The notes: generated from the sequence alone by a model not told the origin. A DNA stretch of 64,000 nt from Sweltsa coloradensis (GCA_024449915.1 JAMZAV010000355.1:62001-126000); one strand, 5' to 3'. Shown: positions 36,631 to 48,449, numbered from the stretch's first letter. Translations and numbers: made by a program.

Positions 36631-36914
36631 AATATTAAATGATTTTTTTTTAAAAAAAAACAACGCTAATATTTAATTGTACTAAAAAGTAAAAAATAAA
36701 ATTTCGCCCAACAAATGTTTGCCTTACTCGGAAATTAAAAGCGTTGGGCGCCTTCCATCCATGAACAACAAAATTCTGTAATCTATGTCACTACCGTAAG
36801 CGCCCAACGCTTTTAATTTCCGAGTAAGGCAAAAATTTGTTGGGCGAAATTTTAATTTTAACTTTTTAGTACATTTAAATATAAGCGTTTTAAAAAAAAA
36901 TTCATTAAATATTA
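36631..36914. mobile_element. Palindromic MITE, 284 bp
   Basis: AATATTAAATGATTTTTTTT pairs with the right end, and AATTTCGCCCAACAAATGTT (36700) pairs with its complement at 36834-36853. CTTACTCGGAAATTAAAAGC pairs exactly with GCTTTTAATTTCCGAGTAAG. The loop is about 55 bp. Confidence 0.75.
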
Positions 36915-37027
36915 TTTTATACTTTTTAGTCTTAACGATAATGTATTTATTTATTTATCATATTTTTATATCATATTGTATTATATTATATTATATTAAA
37001 ACAATCCATTCCTACCGTGATAGATAA

Positions 37028-37435
37028 CAGTAGCTTATATCAGCGTTGTATGTCTGTGTGAAAAATTTCAGCTCGATCGGACTTTGGGAAGTAGGTGAAA
37101 TATCACTTCCCATATAAAATGTTAATTATTAATTACGATGAATAAATTTGATAAACTAGTGAATCTGTTAATTGATTCATTTGTTGTCATCAAGAATATA
37201 CGTCTGCGTCGTCTGCGTAAAAAAAATCAGCTCGATTGGACATTGAGAAGTGGGTGAAATATCGATTCCCATATAAAACTTAAATTATTAATTATGATTA
37301 ATTAATTGATTAATTAGTGAATCTGTTAATTGATTTATCTATTGTCATCAAGAATACGTATGTGTGAAAAATTTCAGCTCGATTGGACATTGAGAAGTGG
37401 GTGAAATATCGATTATAAGATTCCATCCATCCATC
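37028..37435 (+). repeat. Tandem repeat, ~150-160 bp, 2.6 copies
   Basis: CAGCTCGAT(C/T)GGAC recurs at 37069, 37228 and 37375, each followed by GAAGT(A/G)GGTGAAATATC. The unit resembles part of the family C body (TTTCAGCTCAATC). It runs into CCAT and CAGA microsatellites. Confidence 0.75.
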
Positions 37436-37440
37436 CATCC

Positions 37441-37513
<73 letters not shown>
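37422..37513 (+). repeat. (CCAT)n then (CAGA)n microsatellite
   Basis: Four CCAT units lead into about 75 bp of CAGA. A shorter partial copy with the same 3' flank (CACAT(A/G)AAGCT) is at 37571-37610. Confidence 0.9.
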
Positions 37514-37515
<2 letters not shown>

Positions 37516-37623
37516 CACATAAAGCTGGTATAAGCGTTGTTATAAAATATCGATTGTAAGATTTCGTCTAGACAGACAGAAAGTTAGACAGACAGACAAA
37601 CACATGAAGCTAATATAAGCATT

Positions 37624-37845
<222 letters not shown>

Positions 37846-37901
37846 AATAATAATAATAAAAAAAGTACTTTTGTATTCATTATAGGAGCCTTTATTAATG
37901 C

Positions 37902-37968
37902 TTAAACCACTGCCTCCTAGATGTTGCTCGTATAGGAGCCACCAGCAACATCTAGGAGGCAGTGGTTT
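37902..37968. repeat. Perfect 26 bp hairpin
   Basis: 37902-37927 (starting TAAACCACTGCCTCC) is the exact complement of 37943-37968, with a 15 nt loop. Variants of the GAGGCAGTGG arm also bound a stretch at 38648-38696. Confidence 0.85.
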
Positions 37969-38027
37969 AAACTATTGCATTTAATTAATTAGACGATTGA
38001 GCGCAGCGAAACGAAGTCTATATAAAG

Positions 38028-38397
38028 GTGCGTTTACTAGTGTTCGGCGTTGCTCGCGAAGCGAAGTGGCAAAGTTGGCAAAGGCAAAGGCAAAGGCGAG
38101 CTCGCCGCGAGTCAGCAACACTTGTTATATTCACAGATTAATTTTAGGACGCCTTTTTAAAAGAAAAACATGGCAAATCATCATTACGAATATCATTGTC
38201 AGGTATATTAATATATTGTGGAGTCGGGGCATGGGCGGAGCAATTTATTTCCTTGTCGCAAAGGCAAGAAAGATGAACTTATTTTATGTTTCTTGCGAGG
38301 CCTCACGCCTTCGCGAGTTCGATTGAAAACGCACGCTGATTGGTCAACGCGCCTTCGCTTCGCGAGCACGCCGAACAGTAAACGCATCTTTACGCTA
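38028..38397. repeat. Inverted repeat with ~45 bp arms
   Basis: AAGGTGCGTTTACTAGTGTT (38026) pairs with AACAGTAAACGCATCTTTA (38374-38392), and GCTCGCGAAGCGAAG pairs with CTTCGCTTCGCGAGC. Confidence 0.6.
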
Positions 38398-38439
38398 CTC
38401 GATCGGGTCTTGGCCGTGACCATTGTCTGTATGTTAAAA

Positions 38440-38990
38440 TGTCTGTCTGACCAGGCTCATACGGCCGAACGGCCAAATAGATTGAGCTGAAATTTTAAGC
38501 AGATATCCGTGAACAGGTAACTTAGAACTGCTAACAAAATGAGCACAATCCATTTCGATTTAAACCTACAAGAAATAATAAACTGAAAAATAGGCCTAAC
38601 ATTTGTAGGATTTTTTTTAACGACAATGGTTTCACTTTTGAACAAATCACTGCCTCTTAGATATTAGGCTACTCGGTTGCAATAGAGGCAGTGGAAAACA
38701 AATATTTGTAATGCAGTTATGCAGTGACCAAAGAGTATCGAAATTTACATGTGCAAGGTACCCCCATATTCCGCTGGGAGATTGAGTAAACCTTGCAATC
38801 TTTACTCGTATTTTGTACTGGCTCTTTTCCATAGTATTGTCACAGTTGATGTAGACTAAACTTCGTTATATGCATTTCAAAACATGTTTAATATTTTTTT
38901 AAATACAATCCATACAAAATCTTATCCGACCAGGGGATTGAACCCAGGTCTCCCACATTCCGGGTATAAGGGCGCCTTAGCCAACTAGAC
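38440..38990 (-). mobile_element. Family C composite repeat with tRNA-like head
   Basis: On the minus strand it begins next to the 3'-end palindrome with CTAGTTGGCTAAGGCG and GACCTGGGTTCAATCCC (box A and box B, 38925-38988). It continues GGTTTACTCAATCTCCCAGC, TTTGGTCACTGCATAA, CCATTGTCGTTAAA, TAGGTTTAAATCG and AAAATTTCAGCTCAATC. The same blocks in the same order lie on the plus strand at 59698-60620, so they form one repeat family. Confidence 0.6.
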
Positions 38991-39167
38991 TAGGGAAACG
39001 CCAAAGTCGTTGATGGACGAGTGAGTGAGCCATGTGTTGAATACCCGGTATCATTCCCCATACTATAGGCTAGATCAGCCTTGGTATAGGGGAGGAAAGG
39101 GGATGTTCCCGGGTACTCAACACATGGGTCACTCACTCGTCTATCAACGACTTTGGCGTTTCCCTAG
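38990..39167. mobile_element. Palindrome of two outward-facing Helitron-like 3' ends
   Basis: The left end is CTAGGGAAACGCCAAAGTCG (minus-oriented 3' terminus) and the right end is CGACTTTGGCGTTTCCCTAG. Each has the hairpin AACGACTTTGGCGTT. The two halves are complementary through GAGTGAGTGAGCC and GGTATCATTCCCC. No 5' end is present. Confidence 0.7.
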
Positions 39168-40250
39168 TCAATTTGAAAATACCATTACAAGATCATGAAA
39201 ATAAACAAGAAGTCCACAAAGCTATTGCATGCAACAAGCATTACGCAACACGGGGCAACACTTGTTTTACTTTGAAACATTTGACTCTTACACAATTAAA
39301 CGTGCAATTGGAAGTGCACCAACGAAATAACGAGTTAAAAAATACTTATTCCATTGCTATATATAGGATATTCTATTTTTTGTTCCCTTAGTCTTATATG
39401 ATCGGGAAACAAAATGTCTTAATTTATGTACATTTATACATGCACTTATTTTTTAATTATTTATTTATTATTTTACATATATAAATCACGCTCTAGATGG
39501 ATCAAGGTTAACTAGGAAAGGGCATTATCCCCATTCGCAAGTAGTGTCCAGCAGCTACTACTAAACATAACATTATAGATTCAATGAAAAATGCATTTAA
39601 GAGCGTTCACCACCCTTTTTTTAGGCAATTTTCTGTTTGCTCGGCTGAATGACACCACAGTTGTTAGAAATTTTGAACATATCTCACGAAAGTGGAAATA
39701 AAGGTTTCTATAGTAACACATTCTTAAATTTGTTTTGAATAATTTATAAAAAATAAATTAGATTTCACGAATTTCAATTTTGTTAAAAAGTCCAAAATTG
39801 ACTATATTCGTGATTTTTTTCTGGCTGATCAAGACAAAATTTTGAAAATCTATGACTGTAAGAACGTCCATGTATGCTTTATTGACAAGTTTTCATAATT
39901 GTATATACGTAGGATGCTTCTTGGCCGAGCGAACCGCTATTTACTAACTGCCAAAAGGATGGTGAAAACAATAGAAAACAATAAGTGTGCACGTGTTTGT
40001 GTTAGTGGGGAGAGGGATAAATCTGGACAGGCACCTCCACTATCCATTTTTTTCTACCTGGAAATCGGCGTTTTTTAAATAAGACAATAAAATATCGTGT
40101 CGGCCCTAAATACTCTACAACCCATCACTACAAATAACTAAGAATAAACACATTTTTTTTAAATTCGAACGTTTTTACTTGAACTTTGTTAGATTTTTTA
40201 AAAGTTAAAATTCAAGTTAAAATTTCGCGTTTACGATGACGGATAGAAAA
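39168..40250. other. No recognisable gene
   Basis: AT-rich DNA. The 72-codon frame at 39173-39391 (+) has no family resemblance. Confidence 0.5.
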
Positions 40251-40379
40251 CCGCACCGCATGATTTTCTTCCACAACCACAAACATTACGAAGGGAGCAC
40301 GCCGTAACAAGAGGAGGAGTTAACAAGTTCTGAGAAGTCCCATGCGCACACAAAGAAGCCCAGGGAATCTGAGCCGAGA

Positions 40380-40560
40380 GTCAGTGCAGCGTGCTACTCG
40401 CAAGCTAAACTTAGTAGTGTACTGTCGCACGCGCCGCGCGGGGGTTCGCTTCCTGCGAAGTGTTAGTGTTTGTTCGTAGCAGTAACATCACATTGTCCGT
40501 GTGAAGTTCTATGAAGTTGAGAAATTGTTATTTATCCTACAAGGTGTGAGACCACTGGCA
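40380..40560 (+). promoter_or_regulatory. GC- and CpG-rich island, possible promoter or 5' exon
   Basis: GTCGCACGCGCCGCGCGGGG (about 40423-40442) is the densest CpG cluster between 39 and 45 kb. It is followed by a candidate donor (TACAAGGTGTGAG, GT at 40546). No ATG-initiated frame of note follows. The call is from composition only. Confidence 0.2.
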
Positions 40561-41340
40561 GAAGGAATATTCTTACCAAATATCTAGTCGGAACCAACGA
40601 GTACGGACTGACAAGTTACAATAGTAACTGCAATGCGAAACGATCGGCAAGTATAAACAAAAATTGTCTGATTTATAAGCAGAGGCAGGTGTTACGGTAA
40701 AAACAAATTTTCACCGCTAAAATTTAATTTAGTAATAATTTTCAGCTCCAATTCACTGCTTTTGGGAAGAATAAAAACTAAAATGCATATAAATTTACCA
40801 CAAATACCTGCCTCTGAATTCTATTTATTAGTGCTATCTGCACGTCCTTCACAACATCCCACATCCAAATTTTGATAAATATCTGGGGGAGAGGGATACA
40901 GAGCATTCAACTTAATGTTGACGATAAAAACGATAATTAACTTTTATTTTCACCCCAAATACTTGTCTCTGTTTATAAGTGACGTGTTGCATGCTGGTAA
41001 AGTTGGAGGTCGTCAGTGTATATTGGTGGACGAGACAATATTTTAACGACTTTGATAGTTTTACATAAATATAAAAAAATAAGAGCAATATCACACTGCC
41101 TTGTGGTACCGTACTCTAGAAGTAACAGGTAACAATTTGAATTTATTATCACGAGACTACGCATTGCTGCCGACCGCTGAAGTGAGGCAAAATCCTAAAA
41201 AGTGAAGAGGTAGCGAAATTAATTCATTTAAGTTTTGTTTATGTCATGCGAACGTCAAAATCAGCCGAGACGAAGGCAGCGTAGCAGCACTCCACTTTTG
41301 GCATTAGTATATTATAATTTATACAATTGTCGTAAAAGTT
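40561..41340. other. No recognisable gene
   Basis: Short frames at 40912-41164 overlap in different frames and resemble nothing. Confidence 0.4.
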
Positions 41341-41520
41341 TGCCCCGACTGGAATCAAACCCAGAACCTCCGCCTTAACGTGCCATAGCTCTACCAATTA
41401 AGCTACACGGACTATATAACAAATCTTTGCCAAATAATTGCTATTTGTTGTGATTGTTGACTTCCATTCATGACAATTACCGTGAATCAATAACTTTGTC
41501 CGTAAAGCGGGCTTATGCTT
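41341..41520 (-). mobile_element. tRNA-derived SINE copy (Asn-like loop)
   Basis: On the minus strand TGTAGCTTAATTGGTAGAGC, CACGTTAAGGCGGAGG and GGTTCTGGGTTTGATTCC match the head at 37741. The plus-strand flank carries CGTGAATCAATAACTTTGTC and AAAGCGGGCTTATGCTTAAA, also found beside the 44.1 kb copy. Confidence 0.55.
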
Positions 41521-41931
41521 AAAAACTATGTGTTTTTAAAGGAGCTATAAACCCCCAAAAATTACTTTTTACCACATAATCTGTAGCATAATAATACACT
41601 AAAACGATCGTTAAATAATATATCTTGTTCTGTGATTTTACAAGATTTTTTAATTTTTTTAAAAATCCTGAAATTGGCGAAGAATTGTGTTTTGGGGAAT
41701 TTCCTAATTTCGGCTTAAACCTGGTACAAAAATTATACTAGAGCATCCTACCATTATAAAATTACATTTTATAACATCGGGTCTTGATACTGTGAACAAG
41801 TACACTCAAACACGCAAAAATATTCGTTCTAAAATCACACCCTTTCTTGCTAATCAGCAAATTTTGACAGAACCACTTGCCCAAATTACAAAACGAAATA
41901 AAGCGAATTTACAGAAAAGGCTTCCGAGTAC

Positions 41932-41935
<4 letters not shown>

Positions 41936-42008
<73 letters not shown>

Positions 42009-42021
42009 AAATAATATAATA

Positions 42022-42106
<85 letters not shown>

Positions 42107-42107
42107 T
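41936..42107 (+). repeat. (TAA)n microsatellite with imperfections
   Basis: About 170 bp of TAA/ATAA repeat. It joins the A-rich 3' tail of the minus-strand LINE that follows. Confidence 0.95.
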
Positions 42108-42119
42108 TTTTTATTTTAT

Positions 42120-43050
42120 TTTTATTAATAATAAAGCATAGTATTACACATCATACATATTCTACTTGATTCGATACCCCACAAAGCTTCATCAGAAGCT
42201 TGTCTGTGGGCTAATTATAATATACAAAATTACGGACAATGTAAGAGCATAATAATCAATATCAAATTATGTCAGACACAGGACATTATACTAAATACTA
42301 AATAATCCAATATAATATAATCAATACAATATGTCAATAACCGTAAACACATTGAGCAGTTGCCAAATTATTATCAATTATGAAAACATTCAACAAGCAC
42401 ATTAAAATAGTACATAGGCCCTATCACAACTAAATAAATTATAATATTAGATAAATTTAATACAAAATTAAACGTTATACTAAATTAAACGTCATTAAAC
42501 AAGAGAAATTCTTTTACTTTTAACTTAACTTTACTAATTTTATCTAAATCTTTTAGTTCTTTAGGCAATAAATTGAAACTCTGCGGTACACTAGTTTTTA
42601 ACGACCTTTCACCATATTTGTTTACACAAAATGGAACTCGAAAGTTATTAGCGGCCTTCATTCTTGTGGAGATGTTATGGTCGATTTCGATTTTATACTC
42701 ATTACTATAATAATAACTTAAGATTAACCTATACGTAAACAACTTATTTACAGGGAGTAAACCAGTTATTTCGAAAAGTTCATTAGAGGAACACATCTCA
42801 GTTATGTGATTAGGAAGGATAGTTTTTAAAATCTTTATCTGCAAGTTGGAAATTTGATTTATGTACACATTTGAGGCATTACCCCAGGCCAACAGAGCAT
42901 AAGAGATGATTGACTCAACTAAAGAAATATAAACCGTTCGCAGTAAGTTGTAGGGGAGAATGTACTTTAAGTGGTATAGTTGTGCTGCACATGGGCGAAT
43001 CCGATTACATAACTTAATTATATGATTTTCCCACGAAAAGCACCAAGGTG

Positions 43051-43051
<1 letters not shown>
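42120..43051 (-). pseudogene. 5'-truncated CR1/Jockey-like LINE: RT C-terminus, 3' UTR, tail
   Basis: The minus strand is open from about 43051 to the stop at 42485. It reads CFSWENHIIKLCNRI, then SIISYALLAWGNASN (the conserved Y..L.WG segment after the RT thumb), LQIKILKTIL, LFTYRLILSYYY and SFNLLPKELKDL. This is the C-terminal third of a CR1/Jockey-group RT. The frame is unbroken over about 188 codons, but the palm and fingers are missing. A conventional ATG start at 42892 would cut the conserved region, so it is not a true start. The 3' UTR (42120-42484) has a hairpin at 42177-42210 and an A-rich tail into (TAA)n. The 5' break lies in another (TAA)n array. Confidence 0.8.

Positions 43052-43052
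<1 letters not shown>

Positions 43053-43120
<68 letters not shown>
43053..43120 (+). repeat. (TAA)n microsatellite
   Basis: A TAA array between the LINE 5' break and the next Helitron-like 5' end. Confidence 0.95.
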
Positions 43121-43121
<1 letters not shown>

Positions 43122-43872
43122 TGGATGAGCGAAGCGAAGACTTCAATTTGACTTTGTGTTTTTTTTTTTTCACTTACGTTACCCCAAGAAAAATAGCTCG
43201 GGTGTTTTGTTTTTGTTAGTTTTTTAGTCTGTTTGTTCGCTCTCTACCGGAACAAACGGCATTTGCGATCTTGATGAAAATTGGAGGGGACCTTCGAAAT
43301 CTCTGAACTTAGAGCTGTATTTTTTTGGGTACAATCGAAGAAATATTTCTCATAAATATCGTACTTTGACGATTTTTTTCGATTTTTAGTGCGATATTTT
43401 CGTGATGTTTGGCAAACAGCTACTCCGCTCCGATATTGATGAAACTTTATAGGAACGTTTAAAATCACTGAAAGTATATATGTTATGATTTAAGAGAGAT
43501 TTGAAAAAATATTTCTTCTAGAAATCCTTCTTTTACGATTTTTTTCACGGTTTTCAATACGATATTTTCGTGATATTTGGGCCGATTCTGATCAAACGGG
43601 TGGGGCTACAACGTTCATATTTTACATTGACATAAAGATTATAGTGATGTAGTGCTTCTTGAAAGAAAAAGTTGAAAAATTGGTCAAAATTTATAGAAAT
43701 AAAGGTTTTAAAATAAGCCTTTTACAGGTGTATAATGAACAAGTAATATCAAGTAACTATAGAAAAAGTAATGAGATTCCACATAAAAACGTAATCATTG
43801 GACATAATTATTCCTAAAAAAGCTCATCCATCAACGCGAATGGAAAAAGCGTTCGCGAAGCGGCCTTAAAAA
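43121..43872 (+). mobile_element. Helitron-like element, family B, 3' end altered
   Basis: It starts TTGGATGAGCGAAGCGAAGA and CTTCAATTTGAC. It contains the family block GGTGGGGCTACAACGTTCAT and ends AAGCTCATCCATC then AACGCGAATGG..GCGTT without a CTAG. The last ~135 bp (43735-43872) recur inverted at 44188-44322. Confidence 0.6.
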
Positions 43873-43875
43873 TAG

Positions 43876-43885
43876 AAATAATAAA

Positions 43886-43970
<85 letters not shown>

Positions 43971-43980
43971 TAAATAATAA

Positions 43981-44011
<31 letters not shown>

Positions 44012-44033
44012 AATAATAATTATTATTATTATT
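43876..44033 (+). repeat. (TAA)n microsatellite
   Basis: About 155 bp of TAA with a few point differences, ending in (TTA)n. Confidence 0.95.
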
Positions 44034-44165
44034 GATTCATAGCAGTAACTGCTTGTTGTCAACTGTTGTCGAAAAAGTTTGCCCCGACTTTCGAACCCCA
44101 GTCGGGGCAAACTTTTTCGACAACTGCTATGAATCAATAACTATGTCCTTAAAGCGGGCTTATGC
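44034..44165. mobile_element. SINE 3' half duplicated as a palindrome
   Basis: GTTGTCGAAAAAGTTTGCCC (44068) is complementary to GGGCAAACTTTTTCGACAAC (44106), around a shared CGAACCCCAGTC. Only box B and the 3' body of the Asn-like SINE are present on each side, so two truncated SINE halves meet head to head. Confidence 0.65.
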
Positions 44166-44187
44166 TTAAAAAACATATATTTATAAC

Positions 44188-44322
44188 AAGGCCGCTTTGC
44201 GAACGCTTTTTCCAGACGCGTTGATGGATGAGCGTTTTTGGAATATTTCTGTCCAATGATTACGTTTTTATGTGGAATCTCCTTACTTTTTCTATCCTTA
44301 CTTGATATTACTTGTTCATTGG
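44188..44322 (-). repeat. Inverted copy of the family B 3' end
   Basis: Complement of 43735-43872, sharing GCGAACGCTTTTTCCA and CCAATGATTACGTTTT. Confidence 0.65.
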
Positions 44323-45088
44323 ATGAGCGTAGCGAGTGAAGCGAAGACTTCAATTTCACTGACCCCCCAAAAAATTTAGCTCGGGTGTTTTTCTGTTTTT
44401 TTTTTGTTTGTATTTTTGTCTGTTTGTTCGCTCTCTACCGCGCAAACGGCATATGCGATCTTGATGAAAATTTGACAGGACCTTCGAAATCTCTGAACTT
44501 AGACTTGCTACGTTTTTGGGTACAATCAAAGAAATATTTCTTATGAATATCGTACTTTTACGATTTTTTTCGATTTTTAGTGCGATATTTTCGTGACATT
44601 TGGGCCGATTCTGACCAAACGGGTAGGGCTACAACGTTCATATTTCACATGGACATTAAGGTTATGGTAATGTATTGCTTTTTAAAAGAAAAAGTTGAAA
44701 AAGTTAGCCAGAATCTATAGAAATAAAGCTTTTAATATAAGTTTTTTGATTTTTTGTGCGATATTTTCGTGCCATTTGGGCCAATTCTGACCAAACGGGT
44801 GGGGCTACAACGTTCATATTACACATCGACATTAAGGTTATGGTGATGTAGTACCTTTTGAAAGAAAACGTTGAAAAAGTTAGCCAGAATCCATAGAAAT
44901 AAAGCTTTTAATATAAGTTGTTTAAGGTAAATAATACCAATTGACAAGAAACAATAGAAACTCGACAACAATCACTTCAATTCATAGGCAACAAAACAAA
45001 GCACTTGCAAAAGTAAAGATATTCCACGCAAACTAAAAACTATAAAAAGCTCATCCTTCAACGCGGCGGGACTTTAGCGTTTTCCTAG
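44319..45088 (+). mobile_element. Helitron-like element, family B, full length
   Basis: The 5' end is ATTGGATGAGCGTAGCGAGT then GAAGCGAAGACTTCAATTTC. The 3' end is AGCTCATCCTTC, a hairpin AACGCGGCGGG..AGCGTT and TTTCCTAG|T (CTAG 45085-45088). The internal block with GGGCTACAACGTTCATATT occurs twice, about 175 bp apart. No coding capacity. Confidence 0.65.
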
Positions 45089-45202
45089 TTATACACATGT
45101 AAAAGGCTTCACTGTAAGGAAATTCGCCGCGTGATCTACCATTATATATTTGGCAAGACCTGCTGCCAAGTATATAATTGTCGATCTACGCCAAACGTCT
45201 AT

Positions 45203-45655
45203 GAGTGAACTACCCTCACATAATTGTAAATCGTTCGTCCCGTTTTAGTAAAACTGTTAGTTTATTATGAGTATGCTACCATGAGATAATGATAGATCGT
45301 TGGTTACGTTTTCGTAAATCTTTCACGTATATTATTTATAAACTACTCTATCACAATGATAGATTATCTGGTTTGATTTAGTTTATTGTTCATTTCTATT
45401 ATGAGCAAACTACCATCACATAATTACATATCGTCTGGTTTGTTTTAGTAAACTTGTCACTCTTAGTAAGAGCAAACTACTATCACATAATGATGGATCG
45501 TTAGGGTTCTTTTTGTAAAATGTTATTTTTATTTTGAGAAAACATCCCTTGCATAATAGGGGATTGTTGGGGTTATTGTAGGAAATGTTTCATTTATAGT
45601 GTGAGCGATCTACTCTCACACAGAACTGGTGGATTCAATTTGGCATAGTAGTCAG
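45203..45655 (+). repeat. Degenerate tandem repeat, ~67 bp unit, about 6.5 copies
   Basis: Units begin with GAGCAAACTACCATCACATA or a variant at 45203, 45269, ~45335, 45403, 45470, 45536 and 45603. Each then has ATGATAGATCGTTGG and a TTTTAGTAAA block. Spacing is 66-68 bp throughout despite sequence decay. Confidence 0.85.
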
Positions 45656-45911
45656 TTGTTTTCCATCTAAAACAAAGTTGAAGTAATGAAGTTAAAATTA
45701 TTCAACTAAGATGTTTAGTAGTCACCTATCGATGTTGCTTGAATAGTCTTGGGAGAACTGGTGGATTCAATTTAGATTAGTAATGCGCGATGTGTTATAT
45801 ATCTGAAACGAAGACGTAATTATCTAGTAATAATATCAACGAAGAAGCTCAGCTTCACCAATCCAAAACCTGCCCACCCGATGATGATGAATATTCGAAC
45901 GAGTTAACGGA
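45656..45911. other. Non-coding interval
   Basis: AGAACTGGTGGATTCAATTT recurs at 45623 and 45757. This would be 3' UTR if the exon at 45912-45958 is real, and an AATAAA on the minus strand lies at about 45529. Confidence 0.3.
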
Positions 45912-45958
45912 TCAGGTGTATTCGTCCAGCAGCTCCAGGTATCCGGTTTCGAGTTGTC
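45912..45958 (-). CDS. Candidate terminal exon of an unidentified gene
   Basis: On the minus strand a pyrimidine tract and acceptor (TTATTTTTCTTGCAG) precede GACAACTCG. In the frame needing one base from the previous exon it reads QLETGYLELLDEYT then TGA. The acceptor context, codon usage and immediate stop are what a short last exon would look like. I do not recognise the protein and cannot identify the upstream exon, so a chance match is possible. Confidence 0.3.
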
Positions 45959-47757
45959 CTGCAAGAAAAATAATTTTCATAATTATTGATTATCATGTAA
46001 CTTCATGAGATGTCAATAGATCTCTGATTATCTGCTAGAGATGAGATGAGAAAAATATACGCAGCATTAGGCCTATATAAGCACTAAGCAGCACAAAGTG
46101 AGTAAAACGTCTGTCCTGTTAAAAGTTGCCGAGTGAAATGAACGTTCTCGATGAAACCTGCCAAGCAAACCCACCCTCGCGCGATTTCTTTCTTTGTGTG
46201 TAACGGTTTTCGGACGGCTTGCAGAATGCAGATGTTTCGGCTCAGGCATTGGTATTTATTACCTTGGAGGAGCGGGTTAGACTAGATGTGTCCAGCCAGT
46301 GTACTGTGTTTCCTCGAAACTAGGAACAAATAGTTAGGTTGTTGAAAACGATGTGTTACTCCATTTCATGAAATCTGAGCGAAGATCACATTACAATATT
46401 TACATGAACATATGCAATTTGTGGCAATTCATCGTTTATCACACCCTGAAAAATAATATAAACATTAGCCAAATTGCCATTGCATTGTTTTAGAAATTAA
46501 ACCACGAATATATAATAAGGAAACTAGTCTAGAGTCTTGAAATATTGATTCTCTTTTTATTTCATAATACCGAATTGGTAAATTCACTTCATATTCTAAG
46601 AGTAAAATTTAACTTTATCGGAAATGACGACCAGAAGTAGTAGTTGTGATTACGGATCAAATAAAAAAGTCATGTGTTTTACTCCACCTTTAATGGCGAA
46701 ACAATAAAATACTTACGAAATTGAGTGAGCAGTTTATTTACACAGTTATTATATCGCAATATTTTGTTTGCTTCAAATATTTTTCAACGTTTGGAGTTCT
46801 ATTTCATCTTTTTTCGATAAACATGTAAACCCTTATTTGAAGTTATTTCTCGTACGTAGCCCCCTTTTCTATTTAAATACATTTTTTACTATGAGTCCTC
46901 CTAGACCATTAAAAATCTTCCTATATTGTGTGATCAAATGGGATCAAAATTTGGCAAAATATGTGTAAATGTAAAAAATCTAAAAGTAGTTCGATATGTA
47001 CGACTGCACATTTTTGGCTTGTATCGTGGAAGCTCGTTCTAGTTTGATTATGACTTCAAACTTCGTCCAGTCTAACAAAAACATATTTGAAATATATGTA
47101 ATGGATATTAAGCAGAAACCTCCGCACGTATGTGATTTAAAATTAAAATATATGTCCTTCATTAAGGACGTTGGTATTGGAGGCATTTTAGTTTTATTAA
47201 GTTAGTCGAGTTAATATTTAAAACATTTTATTTATCATTTGTTTAATAATACGTACTGAAAGAATAATCTTTTTTGATTGTACTGTATACAAGCAGAATG
47301 TTATTCAATCTCAACTGATACTGAATTTGGTGGCAGAAGGCAGTATGTCCCTCAAATCAAATCCAATCCAATAACCTTTTCGCCCTTCACCCCACATTAT
47401 TTCTGGAATCACAGCCACAGGTACAGCCCCCGTCTACTTAGGCAGCTTGCAGGACTAGTATGCGTTGCTGGATGCATTTCATGAAATAACGCAGAAGGCA
47501 ATGTAATGATTATAGCTCAATGATTTAATGCGATGCAATGATAAAAAAGAGATGAACCTTGGAACACACGTATTTTTTCTCGTTACCGTATTGACGTTGG
47601 TTCTTCAAATAACGAATCGCAATACAACACACATAAGTTATAAATAGAAATTAATTTTCTGTTCATGTTTTTTGAATGCAGTGAGAAAATGTAGGTTTGT
47701 GCAGTGTATGTGTGAGTGCGAGAGGGTTACAGGAATAAATGAGAATGGAAATGGAAA
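45959..47757. other. No recognisable gene
   Basis: Mostly AT-rich DNA. It would be intron of the minus-strand candidate exon if that is real. Short frames at 46768-47484 have no family resemblance. Confidence 0.4.
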
Positions 47758-48298
47758 ATTTAAAGAAGGATTAAAAGAAGGATGCATTTAATCGATAAAT
47801 TTATTAATAAAGCAATTACTTGACTGATCTGGCATTTGATATTCTGTAGATCTTTAACTCTTATTTCGTCAAAACCAGCCTGTTTCTCGGAGTTCATTTC
47901 CGTAATAATTTCTTTCACTGTTACCGCATCAACCGGGGGAATGTAAATTGATTGCTTCTGATAGTAGTTTAAACTTTTTTCTCTTTGATCTGTTTTTACG
48001 CACGTCACATCACAGTTATGAATGATATTTTCCACCTCCTCCACAAATACGTTTGCAAAGGAATTTGCTACATATTCAGAACTCTAATTTTTACCTAAAA
48101 ACTTGTTAATGACCTGATCTACCGACTCTTTCTTTTTCTTTCCAATTATTGTATTAATCGTTATTGCCACGTCTCTTTTAGATTGCCCCTGCTCCTTTCC
48201 AAAAGCTCACGATAGTAGTTTTGTTTTGCTATGTTTATCTTTTTGTTTAAATTATTTCGAATGTTATTGTACTCTGCCCGATACACCGCCACCGCCAC
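47758..48298 (-). pseudogene. LINE fragment: linker and RT N-terminus
   Basis: On the minus strand EYNNIRNNLNKKINIAKQNY (from 48280), YYRELLERSRGNLKETW, then after a frameshift INTIIGKKKKESVDQVINKF and, past a stop, YVANSFANVFVEEVENIIHN. The last open block has PPVDAVTVKEIITEMNSEKQ and AGFDEIRVKDLQN, the RT domain-0/1 pattern (..A.G.D.I). It is the region before the RT palm of CR1/Jockey-group elements, disabled by at least one frameshift and one stop. Its 5' edge abuts (TAA)n at 48299. Confidence 0.7.

Positions 48299-48449
<151 letters not shown>

Noticed and set aside
38990..39167. Ordinary TIR MITE
   Set aside because: The ends match the 3' terminus, including hairpin and CTAG, of longer elements here, so a double 3' end of a Helitron-like element explains them better.
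45203..45655. CRISPR array
   Set aside because: The 67 bp units are similar throughout, with no repeat/spacer division.
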